From positions 220,151,001 through 220,215,000 of the forward strand of contig JAUMIR010000004.1 of NCBI GenBank assembly GCA_030847615.1: 64,000 nt of DNA, written 5' to 3'. Numbering within the stretch: position 1 is the stretch's first letter; each line of letters starts with the position of its first letter. Origin of the DNA: Gambelia wislizenii (Eukaryota > Chordata > Lepidosauria > Squamata > Crotaphytidae). Shown here piece after piece: positions 34,537 through 45,515 of this stretch. A program made the position numbers and the translations under genes. Under the pieces are notes generated by a model. The model saw only the letters and a list, made by a program, of their open reading frames with translations, had not been told where the DNA came from and did not search any database.

Positions 34537-35210
34537 GTCATCAGTGAAGGTTTCTATACAATTAAACATTGGTTTCAGAAGACAGCAATGCATCTCAGCA
34601 TTGTAATATGTGAAATTTTGTCAGTTCTGAATTGGGACAGAATCATTTTTCAGTCTTTATAAAAGTTAATGAGAATGGTTCATTTTCCTGAGCAAATCTT
34701 GTTCATTATGACAACAACATCAAAAGACCAGTTTTCTGATCAGGCCATTTGTAGGAAAGATGGTTTTGTGGATTCCAATCAAATGCCATGTTTCTGTCAA
34801 AGGAGTGTTTCTAAATTTTTAAAAATTTAATGACAAATGGGGTCATATTGACTTCACCAAGTTATTTCATATTGTTCCCATTCCCTATGAAAGATCCCAC
34901 CCTTTGAAGAAAGGATTATTTATGACAGTTGACCCATGTGTCCTAAAATCAGTACAACACATGACATTCCAGAAATTTTGCATGCCAGCTGCTAAGCTAG
35001 GAAAAACAAATATGTGAGCTTTTAGCACAGTTCTGTCATGTCTCTCAGTCTAGTTCAGATGACATATACGGAGTTCTTCTTATGGACTGGGAACCATGCA
35101 CAAAACCACAAGGCTCATTTACAGTGCTCATCCAAACACTGTTTCAATGAGCATTATAATCTTCATTTATAACCTGACTTTTATGTTATCATTTGAATAT
35201 GCCTACTTTT

Positions 35211-35440
35211 GTTGTTGTTGTGTGCCTTCAAGTCATTTCTGGCTTATGGCAGCTCTAAGGCAAATCTATCATAGAGTCTTCTTGGCAAGATTTGTTCAGA
35301 GGAGGTTTGCCATTGCCTTCCTCTGACAGAGTGTGACTTTGGCCAAGGTCACCCAGTCAGTTTCCATGGCCGAGCGGGGATTCGAACCCTGTTCTCCACA
35401 GTCATAGTCCAATGTTCAAACCACTATACCACACTGGCTC
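35211..35440 (-). mobile_element. Sauria-type SINE
   Basis: A minus-strand copy with GTTGTTGTTGTGTGCCTTCA at the 3' tail and GGGGATTCGAACCCTG (B box, complement) and CCACTATACCACACTGGCTC at the head. It is one of the better preserved copies here. Confidence 0.9.
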
Positions 35441-35612
35441 TAGAAAGACTAAAGCTGAAATGCATTAAAAATTTCAACAAAATCCCTAAACTTGTTGAGT
35501 AATCAAACAGTGATAAGACAAAACAGTAGAGATGGGTGAGAATTTTGTTCAGCTCATTGTACAAAAGAACTGCATGAAAATCACAAACTTCTTCATAAAC
35601 AGCACAGAAAGT

Positions 35613-36485
35613 ACCGGCGTATAAGACGGCTGGACGTATAAGATGACCCCCCCATTTTTATGTTAAAATATAGCATTTGGGATATACTCACCGTATAAGA
35701 CTACCCCTCCTTCTCTTATACGGCGAGTATATCCCAAACTCCCCCCTCCAGCCTCCCCCCTCCAGCCACCACCCATACACCCTTCCCGAAGGAATCAAAG
35801 GCGGAGGAGAGGGGTGAATGTAGCGGTTTGCCTCACACAGCACCTGGTCTCCTGCGTCTTTGCTCCCTTTGTGAAGGGAGCGAAGACACAGGAGATGGGC
35901 AGTGGTTGAGGCAAACCGCTACATTAGCCCCTCTCCTCTGCCTTTGATTCCTTCCCAAAGGGGGTGAAGGCAGAAGAGAGGGGTGAATGTACCCGCTTTG
36001 CCGCACCCCCACCCGGTCTCCTGTGTCTTCGCTCCCTTTGCGAAGGGAGTTCGAGACATAGGAGATGGGTGGCAGGTGAGGCAAACCACTACATTCGCCC
36101 CTCTCCTCTGCCTATGATTCCTCCCCAAATGGGGCAAAGGAGAAGGAGAGGGACAAATGTACCCGCTTTGCCTCACCCACCACCCATCTCCTGCATCTTC
36201 GCAGATGGACAGCGGGTGAGGCAAACCGCTACATTCGCCGCTCTCCTCCACCTTGGATTCCTCCCCAAAGGGGGCGAAGGCAGAGGAGAGGGGTGACTGT
36301 ACCAGTACACACTTTGCCTCACCCCTCGCCCAATCTCCTACATCTTTGCTCCCTTTGCGAATGGTGCGAAGAGGCAGGAGATCAGGCGGACGGTGAGGCA
36401 AACCATATACCCAGTGTATAAGACAACACCTGACTTTTGAGGATATTTTCCTGGTTTAGAAAGTTGTTTTATATGCTGGAATATA
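35613..36485. mobile_element. Non-autonomous DNA element containing an alternating palindrome array
   Basis: The ends read TACCGGCGTATAAGACGGC and (complement) GTATATTCCAGCATATAAAA, resembling an inverted-terminal-repeat element known to me from several vertebrates. Between about 35775 and 36415, two palindromes alternate: one built on GGTTTGCCTCAC ... GTGAGGCAAACC around TTTGCTCCCTTTG, the other on CCCCTCTCCTCTGCC ... GGCAGAGGAGAGGGG around a TCCCCAAAGGGG centre. Together they make a dyad unit of about 170 bp present about 3.5 times. The long open frames here are by-products of the repeat. Confidence 0.75.
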
Positions 36486-36617
36486 CACTTGAAATTTTTA
36501 AAATCTGAATGTTGAAGAACGTAAAACTGACAGATTTGTCCATCCAGAGAAAGAACGTCTGCATGCTAAGCTCTTTAACAATCTGCACTGAGATCGTACA
36601 TCAAAGACCTAGGGCAG

Positions 36618-36826
36618 GCCTCCACTGCAGAAATAAAGCAATTTGATACCACTTAACCACCTTAGTTCTATCCTATGGAATACAGGTATTTGTAGTTTGT
36701 TGTGGCACCAGAGCTCTCTCACAGAGAAAGCTAAATATCTCACAAAACTACAAATCCCAGAATTCCATAGCACTGAGCTATGGTAGTTAAAGCAGTGTCA
36801 AACTGGATTATTTCTGCAGTGCAGAT
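36618..36826. repeat. Foldback repeat with CTGCAGAAATAA ends
   Basis: Left CCACTGCAGAAATAAAGC and right GGATTATTTCTGCAGTGC are inverted; the inner arms hold GGAATACAGGTATTTGTAGT and ACTACAAATCCCAGAATTCC. Confidence 0.65.
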
Positions 36827-36892
36827 GCAGCCAAAATTGACTTTAGCAGTAAATAACAACAAAATTAATTTACCAGGTATATGCCTATACTG

Positions 36893-37110
36893 ATGTAGCA
36901 GTTTGAGTGTTGGACTAGGACTCTGGGAAACCAGGGCTTGAATACCCACTCAACCATGAAAACCCACTGGGTGACCTGGGACAAGTCACACCCTCTCAGC
37001 CTTAGAGGAAGCTAATTGCAAACCTATTCTAAAGAAATCTTGCCAAGAAAACCCTGTGCTAGGGTCTCCATAAGTTGGAATTGACTTGAAAGAAGATAAC
37101 AATAACAGCA
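36893..37110 (+). mobile_element. Sauria-type SINE
   Basis: Head ATGTAGCAGTTTGAGTGTTGG, central GGGTGACCTGGGACAAGTCA, tail CTTGCCAAGAAAACCCTGTG and TTGACTTGAAAGAAGATAAC. Confidence 0.85.
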
Positions 37111-37126
37111 TGGCCATACAATGAAT

Positions 37127-37300
37127 GAGCCAGTGGCAGACGGTGCCTTCCATGTCAGTGAGACAATGAATTTCCTATGGGTTTTAAAGTCTGAACTTCA
37201 GAACTTTAGAAAGGCTAACCAAAGTAATAGGTTCATGACATGTGAGAACTCCTTTGAAGTTCACACTCAAACCCAGAACAGATTATCTAGAAGCCATCAA
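37127..37300 (+). repeat. Dispersed foldback repeat (same family as 12290)
   Basis: Contains GTGCCTTCCATGTCAGTGAG, TATGGGTTTTAAAGTCTGAAC and CACACTCAAACCCAGAACAGA. Confidence 0.5.
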
Positions 37301-38036
37301 ATTCCACTCCAGATCCTCCAGATATTAGAATACTGTTCCCATCACCTCACACTACTGGCATCCAGTACAACAACACTTGAACTGATGAAAGCAGAACCTA
37401 GAAGAAGTCAGTTACATGTAACAATGTTACCTGTGACTAGTTACATGGGGGTAGTGAAGGTGCAACAAAGTCACATTTCAAAATTAACTTAACACATTAG
37501 ATTTGAGTCATCTTATGGGTATAAGTAGAAATGGTTTTAGTTACTTTCCAAAATTGTTTCAAAGGAATTTTAAAGGGCATTTTGACAGGAATTTTTCAAG
37601 TTTTATGTCATTCTCTGATCAATCCTATGGTTTTGTAGCAGAAAGGAATAGAAATATAGCCTAAAGGGGGGGGGAGGGGGGAAAAAGCAGCCAGGCAACA
37701 AGTAATGCAACATATTACAAGAAACTGTCATTACTTTTTATATATTTTAATGAGTAGGAATGAATTGCTTTTAGAAAGTAAATTTCCAAGCTCTTGCCAC
37801 AAATTACCCTGGCCTATACCATGTGTTCCAACTTCTACAGGGCTTGGGTCACGGGTATACTACCACTGGGCAAGAGGGGTGAGTTTTTTAGAGTATTAAG
37901 ACTAACTCACAGGAGGGGAATTCACAGCTTAACTGGCTCTCTAACAAATACGTTGGTTTCCCATGCTGGGTGGCAGTTTCCAGGAGCTGCAGGCCAAAAA
38001 GGCAAACAAGTTCTAAACAAGAGTGGCTATTATAGC

Positions 38037-38190
38037 ATAGCATCATAGAGTTGGAAGAGACCACAAGGGCCATCCAGTCCAACCCCCTGCCTCGCAGGAA
38101 TAAACAATCAAAGCATTCCCGACAGATGTACATCCAGCCTCTGCTTAAAAACCTCCAAAGAAGGAGAGTCCACCACACTCAGAGGGATAC
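38037..38190 (-). mobile_element. CR1 LINE 3' end fragment
   Basis: About 150 bp of CR1 3' UTR with GAGTTGGAAGAGACCA. It stops abruptly at 38190, where unrelated internal CR1 ORF2 sequence begins. Confidence 0.85.
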
Positions 38191-39560
38191 TCTGGGATGC
38201 AGTTCATCTGGCCCCACTGAGCTGAACTCATTTAGGTTAACTAGTGATTCCAACTAACTCCTTATCAATCTTGATTTGTAACCTAGACTCTTTGCCAAGG
38301 TCTCTGCTGATGAATGGACGCACGCAGTTCTCTTTCTGGGGGAACCTGATAATAGGTACTGAGCAGTTCTGCCTTTTCATAGTGATCTGTTAGCATTTTA
38401 ACATCCTTCCTAAGCAGTGGTCCCACCCTTTCCTTGGGCATTTTCTTTCTTCACACGTATTTGAAAAATACCCTTCTTGTTGCTTTCAGCTTCCTTAGCC
38501 AATCTTGGCTTATTCTGAGCTTTAGCTTTTCTTATACTGTTCCTCCAAGCTTGGGCTACACATCTGTATTCTTTCTTGGTGATTCATTCTTCCTTCCATT
38601 ATTGATACTATATATGCTTCCCCCCCCCCCCACTTCCTCCTTGAATTTACTTGTGGCCACATTGGCTTTTTCAAATGTTTCCCATTTTAATTCTCCCATG
38701 GAACGGTTTGTGACTGTGCTTTCAGCAACGTCTTCATGAAATGTTACCCATGCTGACTGTCTTTTTCCTTTAGCATCTCTACCATGGGATTCTAACCAGC
38801 ATGTTTCCTTGCTTGCTTGCTTGCTTGCTTGCTTGTTTAAATAAGTAAGTGGGACTCACTTGATAAAATCAGCTTTCCTGAAATCCAAGGTTTGTGTTTG
38901 TGTATACTCTTGTTTTGGCCTTAGAATTCAATTATGACTTCTAGCATTACATGGTTACTTCCCCCAGAAGTACCAACTACTTTGATTCCAGTGACCAACT
39001 CCCCCTCTTGGTTAGGATAAAGTCCAGGATTGCTGATTCCCTTGTTCTTTTTTCCACCTTTTGAAAGAGTAAATTATCTGCAAGGCACATGAGGAGTTTG
39101 TTGGACAGCCTATTCTTAGTGGAGTTAGTCTTCCAGCAGATATCAGGATAATTTAAGTCCCCCATGACTACCAGTTCTTGCTTCTTAGAGATTTCTGAGA
39201 TTCCCCCTCCCCTTGAAAAGCATCATCCACTGTCTCTTCTTGGTTTGGTGTCATATAGCAAACTCCTACCACAATGCTTTTTATTTCTTTTTCCATTTAT
39301 TTTTACCCAAATGCTCTCTACTGGTCCAATCCAATCACACATGGATTTCTGTACAAGTGAATTTGTCTTTGACATATAATACTGATCTCCCTCCTTGTCT
39401 TCCCAATCTATTCTTTTTTAACAGATTATCTACTTCAGTTAAAGGAGCCAATTGGTTTGGGTATTGGACTAGGGGCTTTAGCTTTTCTTATACTGTTCCT
39501 CCAAGCTTGGGCTACACATCTGTATTCTTTCTTGGTGATTCATTCTTCCTTCCATTAACT
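38191..39560 (-). mobile_element. Rearranged CR1 ORF2 fragment (RT linker and endonuclease regions)
   Basis: On the minus strand this contains the CR1 pre-RT linker (the region that reads EFKSPG-DELHPRVLKEL in the CR1 at 45516) and then the end of the AP endonuclease, including [13 protein letters not shown] and [13 protein letters not shown] (39165-38977). It is strongly decayed and interrupted by simple repeats (C run near 38622, TTGC repeat near 38808). An 83-bp block of the linker recurs exactly at 38519-38601 and 39475-39557. Confidence 0.75.
38806..38836 (+). repeat. (TTGC)n microsatellite
   Basis: About seven tandem tetramers within the rearranged CR1 fragment. Confidence 0.95.
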
Positions 39561-40626
39561 TAAAGAGGTCAGCTGACATTCTAGATCAGCTAGTTAGTTC
39601 AGTATACTGTAGTTAACTTAGTAGCAACTCTTGGCCTGGTCCCCCAATCCTGATTTACTGGGCAGCAGCCACTGCAAGTGACAAGGGTCTGCTCTTCTGT
39701 TGATCAGCAGACTTTGTTTCCATCCCCTCCCTCCTGCAATCTCCAGTATTTCAATCAGAAGCAAGATCCTTATCACAATTTCTCCTCACACCGAGATCAC
39801 TAGTGGGAACATCAGTCTGCTCTAACCCAATTGACAGGAGAACAGACCTCCATTGCTTGCAGTGGATGCTGCCCTGTAAATCAGGATTGGGGAATTTTAT
39901 TGATTCCTACATATTCCCTACACTACTGAACATGTAGGGATTGTAAATATGAATCAGTTACAGATGTGCTACTATAGGTTATACATTTATAGCCGCAATC
40001 ATGAATTCCAGACACCTTTTATGGATGCTTTGATGTATAATAGTCCGTTGACTTACAACAACAGTTTTTAGAGGCCCAACTGATGTATATGGATTTTATG
40101 AAGCCATTTTGTCTGAGGTCAAATAGCTCCTAAGATTTATAGCTATGCATAGAAATAGATCACTAACACAAGGCAGATATAGATATAGATATATGTATCT
40201 GTATATTTTTCAACAAATTTATTGTCAAAGGAAGATGATATTAAAAGTGAGACTAAAGATTTCATTAGCAGACATAATATTTAGCTAGCTTTCAAATAAG
40301 TGATTATTAGAAGAAGTCATTTCAATTAGGATGTTGAATTGTTGCATTATCTAACAGAAGCTACAAACACACTAAGGGGACTTCAGAGCTTGGAAAGTTA
40401 CTTTTATAAAAGTAAGTCATCATGTAATATGTGAAATTTTAACAAAAGTAACACACTGCCATTACTTATTGCAAAGTGAAAATAAGAAACTTGTTTCATA
40501 ACTTGTTACATGGCTCATTACTTTTCCATTACTTTCTGTTACTTCTTTGAGGAGAAAACCTCAGGATTGATAAGAGAATGGCATAAAACATGAAAAAAAT
40601 CCTGTCAAAATGATTATAAATATATT

Positions 40627-41145
40627 CGAATCATAGAGTCCACAAGGGCCATCCCCCTGCTATGTAGTCCAACCCCCTGCCATGAAAGAATACACAATCA
40701 AAGCACTCCTAACAGATGACCGTCTAGACTCGGTTTAAAAACCTCCAAAGAAGAAAACTCCACCACACTTGGTGGCAGCGTATTCCACTGCTGAACAGCT
40801 CTTATCATCAGGAAGTTCTTCCTAATATTTAGATGGACTGTCCTTGTAGTTTGAATCCATTGCTTCATGCCCTAGTCTCTGGAGCAGCCGGGGGTGGGGG
40901 AAGCTTGTTCCTTCTTCAATATGACATCCTTTAAAATATTTAAACATGACTATCATGTCACCTTTTAACCTTCTCTTCTCCAGGCTAAACATATCCAGCT
41001 CTCCAAGCAGCTCCTCATAGGGCATGGCTTCCAGACCTTTTACCATTTTGGTTGTCCTCGTCTGGACACATTCCAGCTTGTCAATATCCTTCTTGAATTG
41101 TGGTGCTCAAAACTGGACATGGTATTCCAGGTGAGGTCTGTTCAT
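40627..41145 (-). mobile_element. CR1 LINE 3' fragment
   Basis: About 520 bp of the CR1 3' UTR and ORF2 end ([31 protein letters not shown]... minus strand), diverged and without an intact frame. Confidence 0.88.
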
Positions 41146-41470
41146 TAAAGGTAACTATTGAAAGTATCTAGCAACCATTATTTGTTACATCAATGACATG
41201 GTTACCATTATATTAAGTTTGAAATGTGGCTTCATTGCATTCTTATTACCCCAAAGAAGAAACTTGGTACAGATAAGTCTGGTAACCTGTAGCTCAACAT
41301 TTCCAGTTTCTATCAGCTGAGCTGATTTGCCACTGCACCCCATCTAGAGATGGCAAACCTTCTTAGCTTCCTTAGCTTCTTTTCCAAAGTCTGAAGAAGG
41401 TAAACTTCTGCGGCTGGGGATGGATGCATCCAGTCCTGTTGCCAGCCTACCCAAATTAAGTAGTACAAAG

Positions 41471-44197
41471 TAGTAGTAGTAGTAGTAGTTGTTGTTGTTG
41501 TTTATTAATGCTTAGACCAAAGGTCATTTGCATACATAGTGAATAAGAACAATATAAAAATACAATATTATAAAAGTGCTACATAAAATAACTAGCATCA
41601 AAAATTGTGTATTAAAATGATAAATTCAATACAGTTAAAACACATTGAATAACAACAATACTGAAATTAAATAAGATCATCCCCATAGCAATCAACTGCA
41701 ATCTCAGCTATAAATCTTGCACAAATTTTCATCGCTGCCAGGGCAAAAAGAGAAACCTTGTGAGTTACCATAAAGTCAATATCAGACAGGAGATAGAAAA
41801 TCTTTTCAGAAACAGTATTAGAATGTAGATGAGACAGAATAGACCCCAGAAATTTGGTTCTTGGTTCTGAATATAATGAACAGAAAAACAGGTAATAAGC
41901 AAATCCTCAATTTCTGGGGCACCACAAATGCATAAACGAAGGGCCAAAGGTGTATAAGAATATCTGCCATCAATCATAGCTGTAGGCATTATTTGAAAAC
42001 GAAGGGCTATAAAAGCTTGCCTAAGTTTTGGGAATGTAACCTTTACTAGGTAAACTGCCCTTTGATGGTCCAATTTAGAAAGACTATACCATTTTGAAAA
42101 TTTAGAGTTGTTAATAGCCTGTCTGTCCAGATGCACACCATGGTTAAAAATGTATTCACGAAGCTTCTCTCTTGAATTCAAGACAGGAGGATTATCAATT
42201 AAAACAGGATACGATTCAAGGAACTTACAGTATCTTGAACTCCAAACTTTGCAGTTTGATAGATGTTGGAAACAAAACTTGGGGAAAACCCTAACTGAAG
42301 AATCTTTTACAGTTCTCCAGTAGTTAAATAAAAAAAAGTGAATGTGAGCTCTAATGGAAGGGAAACCGACCTCTGCCCAAACCAGGGCTGCAGGGGTGCC
42401 AGGTGGAAGTGTTAGCAATTTCTTAAGAAATGTATTCTGAAGGGCCTCCAATTTAGCCATCTGGGAGTTGTCCCATCCCCATACAGCAGCACCATACGGA
42501 ATCTGGGCAGTGAATTTGCTCTGGAATATTTTCAGGGCTGGAACAACCAGGTGACCCCCTGCATTAATGTAAAATCTAAGGATTGCTCCAATAGATCTCA
42601 GAGCCACTGCTCTGGTAGCTTCTATATGGGACTTCTAGGAAAGATTTTCTGTGAAATGAATACCAAGGTACTTAAATTCCCAACATTGTTCAATCTGGTG
42701 ACCATTGATGGACCAACAAAAATGGGAATTTCTTTTTCCAAACACCAACACCTTTGTTTTGGTATAGTTAATGTTCAGCTTTTCTTTAGAACAAAATACA
42801 CTGAGCTTAGAAATCAGCCTTCTCAGACCTACACATGTAAGTGAAATTAAAACCATATCATCAGCATATAAAAGAATAGAAATCTTTTTTGACCCAAGTG
42901 AGGGTGGAAAAAATTCTGGGCCAGACAGAATGATGTCATTCCGATATAAATTAAAGAGTGATGGTGCTAATAGGCATCCTTGTTTTACTCCTTTATTTGT
43001 GGGGATTAACTCATCAGTTACTGAGCCAGAAATGCCAACTCTTATTCTAGCAGTTGTATTGGTATAGAGTGCCTTAATTAAAAACAATAGGCAATTATCT
43101 ATATTAGTGTTGGCCAGTTTATGCCACAACAAGTTTCTATCGATTGAATCAAAAGCTGATGCTAAATCAACAAAGGCAACAAATAGATGTTTTGTAGGAC
43201 CAGCAATTCCTTGTTGGGCTAAAAAATAAAGAGTCAAACAATGGTCAATAGTGCTCTGGCCTTCCCTAAATCCAGCCTGTTCAAGGTGAATGATCTGATT
43301 AGTAGATTCCCAATCCTCCAATTTGTGTAACAAATATTTACTATATAACTTGGAATCAATATCCAAAAGGCTTATAGGCCAATAATTATTGGGATCTTGC
43401 TTATCATCCTTCTTATAAATAGGAACAACTACACTCTGTTTCCAGCCCACTGGGGTTATACCTGTATTGTTGATTTGGGTAAACACTTTAGCTAATATTG
43501 GGGCCCACCACTCAGCACAGTATTTAAATATTTCTGGAGGCATAATATTTTCTCCTGGGGCCTCACTCAGTGCAAGAGCTACAATCAACTTTTTTATCTC
43601 AGACACTGAACCGGGAGACCAATATCGCAAACAAGTAATTTTGGAGACAATAGAGGAGTGATTCTCTGCATGTATAGCTCCAGAGAGTTTACTAAAATGG
43701 CTGTACCATTGCTGTGATGTAATATGCCCAACGATTACCGGTCTGACCATATTCATACCAGAAGCAATGATGTCCCAGAACTGCTTCAGATTCTTTTCTG
43801 TCACAGCTAGGGCTAATTGTTTCCATTGTGTTCTATCATATGTGTACGTTGTTGTTGTTGTTGTTGTTTTGTTTGTTTGTTTCAAAATTGCCTTACAAGA
43901 TGACCTCATAGAAGCTAAAATATCAGGAGAAATATTATCATTATTTCTAAGTGCCTGTCGAGAGCAATCCGTCAATGCTTTTCAAGCACTTCTACATTCA
44001 AAATCAAACCATCTTTTATTTGCTACCGTGTTGGGATTAAATAGTTTGTTAACAATTATACCAGCTTGGGTCTAAGCTTTTGAATAATGGTTTGATAAGC
44101 ATGTAGGATATCTAAATTAGAGTTCAAAATGGCTTGACAGAGGGCTTTAAAAAAGTAGTACTCTCAAATATGTGAAGAATGGAGGTGCCCAGGTTGA
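41471..44197 (-). mobile_element. 5'-truncated LINE (possibly Vingi/Ingi-like) with 10-bp target-site duplication
   Basis: TAGTACAAAG is repeated exactly at 41461-41470 and 44198-44207, delimiting a 2,727-bp minus-strand insertion. The 3' end carries a trinucleotide tail (CTA/ACA repeats, 41471-41503). The coding part has reverse transcriptase but lacks the endonuclease, so it is truncated at the 5' end. Clade assignment from phrases such as IPYGAAVWGW and FKYLGIHF is tentative; these recall Ingi/Vingi-type elements known from Anolis, but no search was possible. Confidence 0.85.
41765..43975 (-). pseudogene. Broken reverse transcriptase ORF of the 41471-44197 LINE
   Basis: Minus-strand frame 43975-42635 encodes a reverse transcriptase with FVDLASAFDSID (motif A), NKGVKQGCLLAPSLF (motif B) and the catalytic LLYADDMVLIS (motif C). 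A single in-frame TAG at 42635-42637 interrupts it. The same frame then continues from 42634 down to 41765 with the conserved C-terminal region (YGAAVWGWDNSQMAKLEALQ and a Cys-containing end). An expanded ACA repeat inserts a run of threonines near residue 40 of the first part. Apart from the one stop the frame looks well kept, so the copy is moderately young. The endonuclease domain is missing. Confidence 0.85.
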
Positions 44198-44655
44198 TAG
44201 TACAAAGCAGGGTGTTAACTCCCACTGTCAGTGGACTCCAGCTCTTGTTAGTTCCAATGGTCAGGGCTTATGGAATTTGTAAGTCAACATCTGTCTCAGT
44301 ATATAGCAGCTTTCTATGTTTAACTCTCTTCTGTCTGCTGCTTTCCCCCCATCCCATCTCTGTAGCTGCTTTCCCCCACAGATGGATTTCCTCATATTGT
44401 ACACAACAAAGGTTGCTAGACTGAAAACTGGAGGGGGCTTGTACCTTTAATGGTCATGGAGAAGAGGGAATTTCATCAGGCGTTGCTTGTCATGCAACCA
44501 GAAAACAAGCAACACTTGCTGAAATTGCCTTTTTTACACAACCAGTAAAGAATAAAAAGCCTTCTCCACTTCTCTGTCTGCCAGCCCTAAGAAACTGGGT
44601 TACAGAAGGTTCCAGGCAGAAAATGGCAGCTATGCTAAACACCCCAGTACCTTTT

Positions 44656-44805
44656 CATAGAATCATAGAGTTGGAAGAGACCACAAGGGCCATCCAGTCC
44701 AACCCCTAGCTATGCAGGAATACACAATCAAATTATTTCTGACAGATAGCCATCCAGCCTCTGTTTAAAAACATCCAAAGAAGGAGACTCCACCACACTC
44801 CAAGG
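44656..44805 (-). mobile_element. CR1 LINE 3' end fragment
   Basis: About 150 bp of CR1 3' UTR, beginning with the ATAGAATCATAGAGTTGG motif and ending in CTCCACCACACTCCAAGG. Confidence 0.85.
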
Positions 44806-44900
44806 CCTTTTGCATCCCTGCTGCATATCTCCACCACCAATCCACCACCAGCACCACAAAAGTTACCAGTTCTGGGTCTCCAGCCAGAATTCTAGACCAT

Positions 44901-45211
44901 GGAGATTATCAGATGTGGCAAAAACCGTGGCAAAAGATCACAATGAGAGCAGGAAGGGGTGACCTTACCAGACAACATCATCCTCCAGCGTTCCGGGGGC
45001 ATGGTGCAGGCATCAGTAAGGCATCCCTTTTTATTAGTGGCTTGTCCCTGTCAATGCAAAAGGTAAGCCTCGTCCATGGCAGCTCTACATCCCCGGCACG
45101 GCAGAAGGATGCAGGCATCTGGTAAGGTCACCCTTTCTGTTCTTGTAGCAATCTTCTGACGTGGTTGGGAACATAATTTTTTGGCGCATTCCCCCATATC
45201 TGATAATCTCC
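44901..45211. mobile_element. MITE with GGAGATTATCAGATG termini
   Basis: Inverted ends GGAGATTATCAGATGTGG and CCATATCTGATAATCTCC; the flanking triplets CAT and TAT agree at two of three bases. It shares the terminal motif with 7904 and the CAGATGTGGCAAAAAC start with 61841. Confidence 0.75.
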
Positions 45212-45515
45212 TATAGTTCTAGAACTGGAAGAGATAAGAAAGTGAGATGGTGATGAACACTCACTAGGAATTAAAGGAGGTTTATTCTGAAAACCTATCC
45301 TGATATGTATGCTCTATCATTAGTCAGATTTGAGGTTGCTGCCTAAGGAAGCAGATTTGGGGTGTTATTATATTTTTACTGTTAAGGATGGGGTGAGGTT
45401 CTTGTAGGTTTTTACATTTTCTGAGCAAAATTGTGGTTGGCTATGGCAACTATGCACACTAATTGTGTGGGGGAAGGCATCATTTGCTGTTCTGTCTCAG
45501 GCAGAAAAATATCTT

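Noticed and set aside
35919..36401. 160-codon open frame on the minus strand
   Set aside because: It lies wholly inside the palindrome array and is compositionally forced (Pro/Arg/Gly rich), with comparable frames on the other strand.
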